Position numbers and translations under genes: made by a program
Notes under the pieces: generated by a model
What the model was told of the DNA's origin: nothing
Database searches by the model: none
What the model saw: the letters and a program-made list of their open reading frames with translations, nothing else
Assembly (NCBI RefSeq): GCF_963855985.1
Contig: NC_087100.1
Span: 8,343,001-8,407,000, forward strand
DNA: 64,000 bases
Reading direction: 5' to 3'
Origin: Ostrinia nubilalis
Taxonomy: Eukaryota; Arthropoda; Insecta; Lepidoptera; Crambidae
Shown: piece after piece, positions 21,544-35,200 of the stretch
Layout: every line of letters starts with the position of its first letter
How positions within the stretch are numbered: position 1 is the first letter of the stretch

Positions 21544-21914
21544 TAGAGATGTTATGGATGTAGTTTCGGTTATGGATACGGTTACGGATATTGGAATAAT
21601 ATTATACCAGTTTCGGTTAGGGTTACGGATATCTGTGCTAAGTATATATAGAATGCAAATTCCAATAGTTGTCCAATACAGAAGAGATTTCTTTGGCAGT
21701 TGTCACCTTCTTTTGGTCTCACAAAAAAGCTTTCATCTTAAAGGAAAAAACTCATGTACTTTAAAATGCAATCATTAACAGCGTAAGGACTTGCTTGACT
21801 CTGCCTACATCCGGAATTATCCGAAACCTTTGAATCGGTTATGGTTACGGTTACGGATATTTTTTTATTTCGGACATCCGAAAATGTCGGTTACGGTTAC
21901 CCATAACATCCCTG
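21544..21914 (-). mobile_element. hAT-type MITE, ATCCGTAACCG family, copy 2 (inverted)
   Basis: Same family as 20357-20696 but in the opposite orientation: it begins TAGAGATGTTATGGATGTAG and ends CCCATAACATCCCTG. The flanks CCAAGTAG (21536-21543) and CCAAGTAG (21915-21922) are an exact 8-bp target duplication. The 74-codon frame at 21554 is produced by this repeat and is not a gene. Confidence 0.88.
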
Positions 21915-22221
21915 CCAAGTAGCTTTACCTTAAACTTCGAGTTGCAATTATCGGAAAAGGAACTTAAAAGTAATTTACTTAAAACATCTGCGAAGTTTTT
22001 ATATGCTAGCTTAATGTTTTGACGGGGATTCTTACTTCCTACTCCGCAGCATAATAGGCATGTTATACCTACTTACCATTATAAGTGGCAAGTGGAAATG
22101 GACCGTAATTTATAATCTTTGGAAGTAAGTCCAGCTGCGAATGAGCCCAACCTGTTTTACCGAAATGTGAGACGACGCAAATGAAAACAAATGAATCTTG
22201 GCCCTGAATTTGTTGATGCCT

Positions 22222-22402
22222 TTTTTACGGGGAAAATGCGTTGAATCGCATCCTACCTTGCGGGGACAGGGTAGGTCATGTGGGGCTCACCAAGACAGAA
22301 GGACGAGACATACCCACTAAAAAGACCCCGGTGCTCCGTCACCCGCCATAAGTGGGAGGAAAGCTGTGGGTTTCCGGACAAAGCCTTCTCTACCTCTCTC
22401 CC
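22222..22402. mobile_element. 181-bp insertion with 16-bp target duplication
   Basis: GAATTTGTTGATGCCT occurs immediately on both sides (22206-22221 and 22403-22418). The insert is GC-richer than its surroundings and includes GACAGAAGGACGAGAC and AAAGACCCCGGTGCTCC, phrases I associate with lepidopteran interspersed repeats. The duplication length fits target-primed reverse transcription, so a truncated LINE/SINE copy is likely; the family is not identified. Confidence 0.7.
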
Positions 22403-22419
22403 GAATTTGTTGATGCCTA

Positions 22420-25400
22420 CTAACACCCAGAAGGTTAAAAGTAACTACATACTTATTTGTGCGCATGATAGTCAATAATATTATGTAGAGTTTAATATGT
22501 AACTCATTTTTACTATTTCGCACTTAAATATCTAGATTCTAGGCATACCTAGCATATCTAAGTACCCACCTATTGTAAAACTGGAGATAGGTACTCAATT
22601 AATCTCACTGGGTTGTTGGAGAGGAAAATAGATTTATTTTCTCTTAGCGATAAGTCCGCCTGAATTATGTAGTTCGACTACTAGTACCTACCTAGGTATT
22701 TTCTGTAATTATTTCTTAGGTAAGGTGTATTTATACATTGTATTGACAAATACGTAATACATACCTACCACATTTTTATTTAACTAAATCCTTAACAAAA
22801 TAGCGTCGAATAAATAATAACTTGTCATAACTGGTATTCAGCCAAGTACATGAACTTAATCGCCTATTAACTTTCAATCAGCCTTTATCATGTTTTCCTT
22901 TTAGTAAGCAATTGAGTATAGCTGGTATTACCTACTTATTGGATTAACAAAGCTTGCAGATTATGCTTATTCCTTTCTATGATAATATAATATAAATCGA
23001 TTTTCATTCAAATAACGTCTCTTTTGTCTCGTTTAGTGGAATTGGGAAAATCGGAGGTTCAAGTATTGTAGTTCTCGGTAAAGCACAGCATTCATAGAAT
23101 TGAATGTATAGGCTCGTGTTCAAATATCTAGATTAGATAAAGAAATATATTCGAATGCTTCATACAAACCCACGTAAATATGCTTGGGTAAGCCAATATG
23201 GGTTCATAAAATGTGAACGCTTAATTTATTAGCTAGAAGAAATAATGTGGATAATTACGCATGGGTAAATATAGCCGACAGCACAGCAAAGGATATATTT
23301 TTGTTGCAAATTAACTAATTACAACTACTAAAGTGTTTATTTCACTAGCAGTAGCCAGCATTAGGTTTATATCGAGGTAGGTATTTTACTTTTCAAATCA
23401 CAAATGTTCACCAATCAATAAAACGCCGTTTACCTGGTAGGTGCTGTTTAATTCCGTCATACACCGTACGTTTCAGTACTGAACACGTGCCTAGGCCTTT
23501 GTTTGTGATACATACTACTAACGACCTGTTCTAATGCGTCTTTTGTCTGGCAGTTTACAGGTCGAATGAGTAGAATTACAGGGCGGGAACGCTATTATAG
23601 CGGCTCGGAAGGACAGGACTTAATCTTAGTATTAACAGGAATGTGATATAATGGGGATCTTAATTCATCTTTAAAGCGAGTAATGATATCTGCATTAAAA
23701 TACTTATTAAAATTTACTTACCCAGGAATAATCTAGAATAACCATTTCATTTTCAATGCCATTGACGTAGAGACATTATCATAATTTATATCGTGGTAAT
23801 ATTCTGTTTAGTATTCTCAGCCTGATAAACACTTGTAAGGTTTTAAGATATTGATCTTAATAACATACCTACTTATCGGTTACGATAAGAATAGTGTTTA
23901 AAAAAAATAAATTCCCAGCCCATTACTATATTTTAATCAAATTAAATGACCATTCCACTGATAACACTGCAAAACAATTTGTTGAAGTAGGTAAACTAAA
24001 TCGGTTACATTGAGAAGTGAAAAGCTAAATAAATTACGTCGGTGTCTCATTTCCAGGCAAAAAGACAAATGATTGCGATTTCGGGACAACAATCTGAATT
24101 AACTGTTCAAGATTTTGTCAAAACCCTTTTAAATGTGTATTATAATATAATAATAATAAAGTATGTAAGCGATTATAAATCAAATGTAGACGAATCAGGG
24201 TCCACACGAGTCAATAATTATAGTCAGGCGTGTCTATATGATTGTCAACCCCCATGATTGATGGCATGTAGACGACAGGTAAATAATTATTTTTTTCCTT
24301 TTTCATTCATGCAATTTTAATTGACCCGGCAGTTTGAATCACTTTACCATTCATTTATTGATCCAGATCCACGATGGTCTACACACTATCCAGATGGATT
24401 AATTTACTATGTTTGGGTATGGGTATTTTTCTTTAACTAGGTAACTTCTCGAGGAAACACTTCTAGAAAACGCTTTTTCTAACGTATTATCATCACGGCA
24501 ATCGTACCTAATCCTCTTTCTTTATCCATTCATTAAAACTATAATTATATAATACATATAGTTAGGGTATATTTCTCGAAAAAGTTATAATTTCACTACT
24601 CTCACTCACCTACTCATAAGTCTAAAAAATTGCCATAGTAGGTATATAAAAGTATTTTTGTGATTCAAGCAAGTAGTAATTTGGTAAAAATCGGCGAACA
24701 ATCGACGCAAATCCGCTCAGAGAAATTGTGTACGACGAAAGGTTCAGAATTTTATATAAAGCTTTTATTCAGCGGAAATGTAGTAAGGGTGTTTGCTGAG
24801 AGAATCCCTTTCCAGTGCTAAGCGGGGAGTGAATGGGCGGACTGAGCTTTGATACCCTACCTCGAATTATGATGTTGGACCCGATTGTGTTTAGTATTTC
24901 AATCAAAGGGATTGGACGCCCGATCCTTTGAGCCTACAACCACGGTATTATGGTGCATTTTTAATAATTGAATTTTTACACGAACTTGAAGCACTCAACA
25001 ATCTGGAAAAAGGCTGCGAGGCTCATAAATTTGTAATGCCTCCGTGAAATGGACAAAATAAACAAAACAATATTACATTTCTTTGTGTTTGTTGGTTTTT
25101 TCTCGTCTCATCGTAACAGTTTCCGTGGGTTTTCCAATAAAGCCATATTTATTTGTTTAAGTAAGTAACTTATGAGTTGGCATTTTTAGCTTAGAATTGC
25201 TTTTGCCGACTTTATACGAGTAAGAATCAATAAAACCTGCAAAGGGATAAAACCCATTGATAGGAATAGGTTTTGCGCGACCTGAAATAACGAACGAGCG
25301 GAGATGACTTTTTGATTCTTTCTATAGATGTACGCTCATCACGTAAATTAAGATTTCGGAATTTAGATTGTACTAAATTAAATCTTAAATTATGATAAAA

Positions 25401-28185
25401 TTTATATCATATTATATTTAAGTAGCTTTAATGTGTTATTTACCTGATAATAAACTTGTTTTTAATAGTGAACATGGACGTAACGATAGATAAGATTGCT
25501 GCGCAGGTGGACTAAGTACGTAAGAAAATCTGAAACAAATTTTGAAAATCATTTAGGTATTAGGTTAGTACCTATTTGCCAAAACCTGTTACAAAAATAT
25601 AAAACGACATAACAGCCTTTTTTCACGGTCTACTTTAAATATTGAAAGATCAAAATTGCAGCGTCAGCTTTAATTTTATCCTCATTGACCTATTTTGCTG
25701 GACTGGATTTTCCTCAGATTCACACGTGGAGTCTTGGATAACACTCATTGTTTAAGTGAGGTTTTTGTAGTAAAATTATTTTAACTTACGTAACTATTTC
25801 TTTTTAGAATAAAAAGGCATGCTTAGATGGTATGTATCTATTTCAATCAATAGCTTGAATTGAGAATACAAGCGCAAATCAATTTTCCATTTCAATGGCC
25901 ACCTTGTATAAAATATTGGGGGGAGAATTTTGAATGGTCCAATTTGTGTTTTGCTTCAGGTTGCGGTGGAGCCGAGGGTAAGGGCCTGATTAGAATTCCG
26001 AGCAGGCAGCAGGCTAGGGTTTAGTCGAATCAGAGAGCGGTGGACAGACGCCGTTTGTTGTCGAGCCTATCCTTTCAAACGTATCAGTAGCCATGAAGGC
26101 AGCAATAATAAAACCTAAACAAGCAATGCTTGTACTAGTAGCAGACTATAGATTAACATAACTTTATTTGTGTAACCTTTATCTACATCAAAACATAACC
26201 CTCAGAACAATACAAACAGGTTTAAAATAGATAATATGTTGTTTAGGTCCTTCTTATTGACAGTCCATAAAACTGTGCTTGAAGGGTATCTATTAAAAAG
26301 AGATTTTCTTACCATTTTGAAACTAAAACTAGGTAATATACATTTTTAATATTGGATTCGATGTCTATTAGATTTATTACCCTTTCAATACGAATATTTA
26401 AATAGGTCTAGCTAGACCTAGGTAGATAGACCTAGGACAAAATTGTGTTTTGCGTTAACCTCGTACGTTATATCACGTTGCGAGCCCGGGTAACAGAATT
26501 AATCACATGAAGTTAGTAGCGGTATTGAGACCGCAAACAAGGCTGCTCTAAGCTCAGTATGCCAATACAACTCAATTACACACACATCCGTGCTTTGCAG
26601 AAAGCACACTTGTGGGGAAATTGTCGGAAATGTCATTTAATATTGTAGGTAAGTACTGAACTATTCACAGCGCGCGTACCTACGGTGCTTGTGCCTCAGT
26701 CTTTTTGTTAATTGTGTTCCTACCTATATTATTGGTAGTATTGTATCGCTGCTTGCTAAATTCTAAGTAGGTAGGTACAAGAAGTTTGTTGAGATAGATA
26801 CTATTATAGTACGTAGGTACTCGTAATAGTTTATATTGAGTAGGTACCTTTACTTAGTTGTTTACTGTTTGTTTATTCTTAAATCTAATTATACTGTTAC
26901 AACAGCCTAGGAAATTGGATTCATTTGAATGAAAAGCTTCAAGAAAGTAAGTTCATCAAGAAGTTTTTGTTCAGACTAAAATACTTTTCTTGGAAAATAA
27001 TCTTGGAAGAAACATAGCCTATTTGAATAGGTATGTAATGGTTGAATTAATGTCAAAGCAACGTTACCTTATTTATTCAGGATCATTACCGGAATTATTG
27101 TAGTTCAGTAGGTTCTTATGAACATTATTTTCATACTGTTATGTCTCTACATACCTACTTAGCGTCTTCGTCTCAGTCGTGGCCACAGATCTAGAAGACG
27201 GTGTAATAATAATCCATAATGTAGTTTCAGGTAACCTCATCCTACTCAAACAGTTCGTAACTTTCGAAAGCTTGTTGATTATAAAATAAATTGGCACCCT
27301 AGGTTATTATTTTCAAAAACAATACGCTACAACGAAGGACGGTTAAAACTACGTATGACGCTCCATAGTCATCTCCCCCACACTCTTGCGTTGTCGACCA
27401 CTATAGGTGTTTACTTAATTTACACTATCGCTGCGAAAGGATTAACGATTACGTTATACTGATTTAATCATTACTAAGCAGAAGCTAATGCTTACGCAAC
27501 ACGAAATTGGTGTTTTAATCGGTTAATCGTCTTGATAAACGCATGGCTGATCATTAGCGCTAGCACAAAGAGTAGGTAGGTGCTGTGGTGGCTAAATAAA
27601 TATGCGCCCGTGCCGATAGGGCAGCACTTTGCGCTGCGCAATTTAGATAGCGCTCTCCAATGGCAGGGCTCTCCGGTAACTGGCCGGCTGCGGTCGGCGC
27701 CACCACTCATTGGCGCCGCAATCTGGTGGTCTACTTAAAATTGAATTTAATCAATGCCAGACCAGATAAGAACCTTATCTTTACTACCCCCAGTGCTTCA
27801 CCGTTCGCTGGCTGGTATAAATAGGTAGTGATATTATTTAATACTAATCAATAAGGCAATATTTTACAGGAAACTTGTTTAAGCAACCTTCAAGTGTCAC
27901 TTATTTTGATTGAATCATGAATGGTTTTCAGGGCTACGACACAAAGTCAAAACGTTATATGAGAGGAAATATAAACTTCTGGTTCTTTCTAGACAGTATG
28001 CAACCTTGCCCTTAACATGACAATGGCGTACTTAATCATATTATGTGCACATTTGCACCGATAACCTCATTATCGGAAGGACTAAGGAGAAAATAGATTT
28101 ACCTACTTTCTGTACTACTACTACTACGCTGCTTCTATTAAACAAGGTCTACAGCTGTAATGTAGCTGCAGTTGCTTCAACAGCC
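22420..28185. other. Long intergenic stretch, nothing recognised
   Basis: About 5.8 kb of AT-rich DNA with scattered TAGGTA/TACCTA runs. I checked the longer open frames (24042-24257 plus and 27492-27710 minus) and see no family motif, coding-like composition or consistent splice sites. Regulatory DNA cannot be excluded. Confidence 0.35.
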
Positions 28186-28189
28186 TATA

Positions 28190-28399
28190 CTAATAATAAA
28201 CTACTAATATTATAAATGCGAAAGTTTGGATGTCTGGATGTTTGTTGCTCTTTCACGCAAAAACTACTAAACGGATCTTGATGAAACTTTACAGTATTGT
28301 TGCTCACAACCCAGAATAACATATTATAGGCTATAATTTATGACGATCTATGACAAACGAAATTTTACGCGGGTGAAGCCGCGGTCAAAAGCTACTAAT
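28190..28399 (+). mobile_element. Lepidopteran interspersed repeat, copy 1 (possibly Helitron-like)
   Basis: Runs from CTACTAATATTATAAATGCG to the GCGGTCAAAAGCTACTAATA region. It matches, inverted, 63535-63743 (ACTAGCTTTTGCCCACGGC ... ATAATATTAGTAGGAT). The middle parts (AAACGGATCTTGATGAAAC, AGGCTATAATTTATGACG) are conserved between copies. It is non-coding. Similar elements in moths have been treated as Helitron-like; that is memory-based and tentative. Confidence 0.65.
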
Positions 28400-28407
28400 A
28401 AAATACT

Positions 28408-28530
28408 TAGGCTGAGTTGCACCACCTAACTTTGACCGTAACTTTGACGATAACCGGTGTTTTTTTTATGGAGTTTGACAGAGTTTTGACGTTTGTCAAA
28501 GTTAAAGTAAGTTGGTCCAACTCAGCCTTA
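28408..28530. mobile_element. TAGGCTGAGTTGCACC-type MITE, copy 1
   Basis: The ends TAGGCTGAGTTGCACCACCT and AAGTTGGTCCAACTCAGCCTTA are imperfect inverted repeats. Inside are ATAACCGGTGTTTTTT and TTTGACGTTTGTCAAAG. Related copies are at 48253-48326 and 60034-60155. Length is about 120 bp and it is non-coding. Confidence 0.75.
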
Positions 28531-30820
28531 GTTGCCTTGACCAGAGGCACCTAGTCTACGACTTCAGAAACATATAAACATGAGAGTATGTAAAGCAGTT
28601 ACTTTAATTTAAAGAAATATTAACGTTTTTCAATTCAACGGTTAATTTTGTGTAAGCACAACGTATCTCAAATATTTACCCACAAACTTTGCACACTCGA
28701 TATCAACAATTGAAAATAAATATTTGATTGTGCTCCGATTTCATTTCGTTGGTTTCCCGTGGATTTTACGAATTGCGAAGTCGAACTGGAGTGTATTGTA
28801 TTTTTTTCGAGCACTGTGATTGGTTTTTTAAATGCGTTGAATATTTGTGACTGTTCATATTTTTATTGCACATAAGTATTAGTACCTACTGCAATAGTGT
28901 TTTTAAATACTTACAATAAGTTTTAATGTGGTGATACACCGTGCCATAGAACTGTCTCTAATTTAAACCATTGTAGAGAAGTAAGTAGGTATTAGTTAGT
29001 ACAAGTTAGCGTTTTAGAAATATTTTTAAGGTTGATGTGATCAAAAGACACTGACTGAGGCAGTGGAATGTTGATGGTTGTTTTTAGTTCTTAATTAACT
29101 ATTTCCTAAATTGTCAGAGTCTACTGGCTCGGCTAATACCCTGTATCAAGTACCGCATGATTGCTTATTTCATGTGCTGTTTGTACGTCGTAGGTATCTA
29201 ATGCGTGTGTATTTTTCCTTCAAGATTATTATGGAAAATGAAACACCTTTTGATTCACAGAATTTTTTAAAGCCAGGAACACAAGTGTCAATACATACAA
29301 TGAAGTTCATTACATCACCGTAAACACAAAATTGATTAATCAGACAAACATTTCAGATTTTAACTATGGCTATGATTACTATGCTTAATGTAGACATCCA
29401 GATATATTAAAGTCCTCCTTGGGATTTGCACAGAACATTCATTTATCTACTATAGGTATGGATATTTCATTAAAAAGGTAACTAATAATTACGTAACATC
29501 ATTTGATTTATAAGTTTGTATGTATTAAGTAAACTTTTCAAACAAATTTTCCTCCCGACTTTTATTTATGATGATCTTGAATCAATCCTATTAAAACTTT
29601 CAAGCTTACGACGAATTTTCTAATCCAAATTGGGAATGTCCATTAAAATAAGACTTTTATAAAAAGTTTCTTTTTGTATAAAAAAATGTATGTAAGCAAT
29701 AAGTACCATCCAAAATATACTTTTGAATTTCGAAAACAAACTTTAATTACAGTATAGCCTATTTTTTTATAATTAATTGACTCTTAGATAGATGGTCTAG
29801 TTCTTGAAATGATAAGAATTCTCAACGTTTAGTTTGGAACTAGGTGAGCCATCAAGAGGATTTGCCATCTGTAACGGAATAATCATGTTGTGGTTTTGTT
29901 TGTGCCAGTTCCACCACACACTCAATCAAACTCGGTGATTAGTTCCGATTCCAGCCAATGGGATATCATGATATGACAGACAATTCTTAAAGGTAAGAAG
30001 CTCAGCGATATGATAAAGTTTTGAGTACGATATGACATCATAGGCTTTACCGAAGCTGTTGAAGTATATTCAGTAATTTTGTAATTGCACATTTAGCACA
30101 CACGAGCATAGAAAAACTAGTAAACTTTTGGGCTTTAATATTCTTATTTATTTCATGATATAATAATACTTTCTCAAAAGTTTTCTCCACATCGACAAAA
30201 TCATCTACCAGTTTTCCGGGGTAAGTTTTAACTCATTCGATTTCCAAACATCAAGGCTATGTTTACTTCAAGTTAGTTAACTTATTTTGGGGCTAGAGAT
30301 AGTTGGATCGATATGAAGTGATAGTTGGATCGATTTATTATTATTATATTTTGAATACTTATTCCACGATATCCTTTCCGAAAAGATTGTATTTTACTTA
30401 CAAGTCATAGCCTTTAACGATCGGATTCAATCTCACTTTTCGCGGTGTCGCGTCGCGTTTTCAGTAGCAAAAACATTTTATACGCCTAGCATTTTTTTAA
30501 CTCCCTCCATTCCATTTTTTTGAACAATAATTGTTCAACATTTTCTAAAGTTACAATATTTTTACGATGTATTATAGGATTAATAGAATTAATTTACCTA
30601 CTTAAGTAGGTATAACATATTTTCACATGTTTATCGATGTTATTTATTATTGGATTCTAGGTAGTACATAAAATATGAATGTATGAAGTCCAATTTCGCT
30701 GAAAAACAATTTTGCACGTTTATAATACCTCGTAGAAATATTGTGTTCTTTTTTCCTCATTCTAATCTAAACTTGTATTTAATATTTTCCTTACATACTA
30801 TCTTCCAAGTTTAATATATT
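28530..30820. other. Intergenic stretch, nothing recognised
   Basis: AT-rich with short open frames only (for example 29111-29323, no motif). I see no repeat structure or exon. Confidence 0.3.
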
Positions 30821-30824
30821 TAGG

Positions 30825-31289
30825 TATACACCACTAAATTTTTATCACCGAAAAAATTTTAACAGGTTATGTAGAAACGTGTGGAATATTGAAAGCAAAA
30901 GAAAAAGAAATGGTTTTCATGAAGTTAATTTATTTATAAAATTTTCGTTAGTCCGTATTTTACGCGTCACAGCTGGGTCACTCCGCTGCTCGCTAGAGTA
31001 GTCGTACGCGCTCGCACGTTGCATCGATCTGTCTGTCTCGCTCACGCCTCGCCCACGCTTCCAGTGGTATTATTACATACTTAGCTAACTTAGACAATTT
31101 TTAATTCTAATAAGTGTTACATTATCGTACTTAAATAGTGCTAGCGACGCGTGTGTCAATAAATTACCAATTTTAGGAGGATATTTTGAGTCACTTTATT
31201 TTACTCTTTTTTTTGCACAAATGGGATCAGTATCAATAACTCATTACCCAGAATTTTTTTTTTCGGTGATTAAAATTTAGTGGTGTATA
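30825..31289. mobile_element. MITE with about 35-bp inverted termini and CpG-rich core
   Basis: TATACACCACTAAATTTTTA near 30825 is mirrored by AAAATTTAGTGGTGTATA ending at 31289, with CACCGAAAAAA/TTTTTTCGGTG just inside. The 465-bp element has a core (30955-31070) far richer in CG dinucleotides than its surroundings (ACGCGTCACAGCTGGG, CGTACGCGCTCGCACG). No frame of note. The core could be captured promoter DNA. Confidence 0.7.
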
Positions 31290-32262
31290 ATATTCACTTG
31301 CTAATTACAAACATCAAATACATGTCATCTAAGTACAATAATAATATAATATATTTGTATACACAGTGAACATTTTCACATAGATTTATAAAAGTTTACA
31401 ATACACGTACGATTAAACTAACAATGAAAATCAGTCGTCAAAGACAAATGTTAATAGATTTATGTGACGGACGAGTGATAATACAAAGCTCGTTTGCCTC
31501 GCAATACAATATAAAGATTTCAATAAAAACATAAAATATATATGATAATATTATTTTTTATAAAATAGGTGTAGCAAGCTCAATAGTAAATATAAGGATA
31601 TAAAATAGTAAATATTACAAAAACGTTAGGACTCAGGTAAAATGTCTTAAAAAATTAGTGATCAATCATTCAATAAACATTATTTTGTGAGGAAGTAAAG
31701 GAGAAATGTTAAGATTATAGAAGGTATTTATTTTGACGAATATATGCATTTGAAGCGGGTGTGACCTGCGTGTTAAAGCTTTGTGCAGAATTATTCAGAC
31801 GAGCGAATTTGACCACAGGTGCTTTGATAGTGTAAAATCTAAAGGAATGATATTACATTGGATAACAACGAGTCTTAAAGTACTTGGTCGGGAATTTCTA
31901 ATAGAGACTAACGACTAGGGACATAAGCTCAGAGGGTGCATACTAACTATACACATACAAAAGTTTGGAAAGTACACATTCACAATTATACGTAAGATTA
32001 ATATTCTCTCATGAAGAAGGATTAAGTACACAGTCTTTGTAGTAATTTTACATTAATTAATACTGATCTGTCAATATATCTCAATATACATAATAAATAG
32101 GTAAATATAAATACTCATAAAACTAAATTTTGATTTAAAAATATGAACTCTTTTTGTAAATTATTTTAATATATTGTCGACATTATATTGGACGAGTGTG
32201 CAAATAGAAATAACGTAAATCAACAATAAAAAAGTTATCTGACAAAGACGATACAAATCAGT
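31290..32262 (-). other. Probable 3' UTR and downstream flank of the Munc13-family gene
   Basis: This lies directly after the stop codon (32263) of the minus-strand gene. AT-rich, with a minus-strand AATAAA (TTTATT at 31727-31732) that could be the polyadenylation signal. No other feature is seen. Confidence 0.4.
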
Positions 32263-35200
32263 TTACTGTTCGGCAAATCGTAGCTTCTGTTTCTTAACGA
32301 AATCCATGGCCATCTTGTCAGTGGTACGTGATTCCAGGATTTGTAAGATGGGGTGATCTGTAAAACAAAAGTTAAGGTAGAAGCGTAGGTATCATTTCAC
32401 CTAGACAATTTACTCATTACCCAAGTTCAAAAGATTCACAAGAAAAAGTTAAACTGTCATTGAACCCGCAACGAAAAAATCACATGTACAATGTACCCGA
32501 GAGCTACGAAAGTGACAAAAAAATCACTCATCGTATTCACTCCGAGTTAGTTCCTAAACCTTGTAGTTAAAATAGAACCTAGCTAGGTGTATCGCTAACT
32601 AGCAAGCCGAACAATGAGCGTCGTGCCACGGATTAGTGTTGTAGATTCACGGTAAGCACAAACACTGAACTTTTAATGCAAGGATTTGCTTCTCCATTAT
32701 GCTCAAGTGGCGGCCGTGGTGGGACATGAGAAACGCCGAAGTTAGCTTGTTAGCGAACGGACTGCACTCCCCGAGCTCTGCTGGTGTGTTTTAACAATTG
32801 ATAATGAACAACAAACGTAAGTATATAAAATGGCCTGGATTTCAAGTCTTTCCACATTTACGCTTCCTGTTTCGAGCAATATTGAAATTGCATACACATT
32901 GTTAACATCTTATCTACATAAGTTTACCTAATAAAGTGGATTGTAAGTTAACGATGTATCAATTAGTTACTAATAAGTTTTCATTGATAATAAAGACTGT
33001 GTTATTCGTTTTCGTAAAAAGATATGACAAGGTTAGAAATCCTGAATGAACCTACATTATGTCCTATCCTATCCTATATTAATATTTCAACGGGATTTTA
33101 TCTTAAAAACCTAACCTAGAGTTTCATGAGCTATTTGACACTCTGACTGATAGTGACATCAAAGCACCGCTGAAGGACTAAGTTCTACGACGTAACATAT
33201 ACGTGACCTGACTCGGCAACACAGAATAGATGCTACTTTTATAACGCAAGTGCATGTGAGGTCATATTTCGTTGCAAAATATTGCTGAGGAGGCGAATGC
33301 CGGGCGTAGCGTTGTCAGATATAATTTGCTGCAAAAGTTGTGAGGGTTTGCGAGCATAAGCACCTAGCTGTAGGTCCGAATTTACGAATCAGTCTCTCTA
33401 GCTTAAATACTACTTACTTTTCTCAGACTAAGAATTAAGTAGGTTTATAAAAAATAACCCATATGATGTAATTTTAATAAAATTGGTCAGAGATTAATTG
33501 TTAAATAATCGTCAGACCCCACGTTCATCGGTATTACCTTGTATTAAATTACTTACGTGATATAACTATTATTATTGAAGTATAGGTACGAGAAGAACGA
33601 AGAGATAGGTTTCGTAATTCTTTTCCACTCGGTGACACTCGCAGTAACACCATTTGGATGGCACTTGTTGGCTATACACACGTGCCATTGCCGTAAAAGT
33701 GTTTGTGGCCAAGTCGTAACTTATTGGACTACGTGAACAGGTTGCAAAAGGTAAAACGCTCGGCAAATAATGCAGTATTCATTCAGTGAATATAGCACAT
33801 CTGAAAGGATTTGGAGTTTGTTTTGATTGTTTGTGCAAACGTAAAGGCAAACGTTTCGATATTTGAAGAAGGAAACATTTCAATATTTTATAAGACAGAC
33901 CGGATGCAAAATAAGTAATAAATTCTGCCTTCCTACAAGGATTCGCAGATCGAGTTTCTTTCAGGTCTTATTTACTGAAAACTATTTGCACATTATACCA
34001 AACACGACTAAAGTAAATTGAGCTAATACTCTAACGCAAACTAGAATTTGCTCTACATTTTCCTCAAAGCGACAAATTTGCAGCTGCTACTTAGAAATCT
34101 AGATACCTACACCAAACACGACACAAGTTTCATCTTTATACAAGTCTTCAGAGATAGTAGAGCAAAGGAATTTGACTTACTCCGATCGTGAAGCTGCATC
34201 AAAGGTAGTTCGAGCGGACGCAAGGGGTCGGGCGGCGCGTGGCTGTTGACGCCTGGTATCCTGGCCAGCGACACGAAGGCTTCGCCGGCAAAGTCGTCCG
34301 CGGTGAGCACGTCACGGTCCCACACCGAAAGCGACAAAGCCGCCTGCGCAGAGCGGCACGCTTCCAATGACACGCTGAACTCGAAGCACTCGTCCCACAC
34401 CGGATTAAGAGTTTTCTGTTCAAAATGTTATACTCAAGTTACTGTGAAAGGCTCTAAAGGATTGTAACTAAACACCTGCATCTACAAAGGAAGAACAAAC
34501 TCAATAAGATTTCATTTTTAAATCCTATTATGGCATGGTTCCACATTTTACTAAAGTAAGTATAGATAACTATATTCTTTTCAGCTGAGAAGTATAAGAG
34601 GTAATAACATACATTGCTTTGAAGATTATGTTTTCATTCGCCTATATTCCCTTCTGGTTTATTTAACTAAACTATAGTTACTAAAGTATAAAGTTAAATA
34701 AATGACAACCTACGAGTATATAGAGACTTTGAAAGTACACTCTTCTAAATTAGGTCATCACTGTCTGCTCCTGTTTATTATACATGGACTTATCTTTTTT
34801 ACAACAAACCCACTATATCCGGTCAAGCTTCCGTTGCCAGTCAACCCATGTCATCTAGGGAAACGATGTCCATTCTTGTTGATGTGCCTACTACGTGAGG
34901 TATTGCTAGTAAAGTTGGTATTCATAGTTATGTAAATTACGTAGGTTTATAATACAACATCAGTACCAATGCATATGAATAAGCTAACATTTATTTTGTT
35001 AAACAACTAGCTTACCTTTTGGACATTCGTGGTTTGCTCATGTGCTTTCGGAAAGAGACGTTTTGGAAGAAGCTCCAAAACTACAAATGGATCGCTGAGA
35101 CCATTTGGATCGAGAGGAATGACGTCGCGAGCTGACAGAACTTCCACGCATAGCGAGTCATGGTTGAAATATACCCTGAGAAATAAATTGTGTAATGTTT

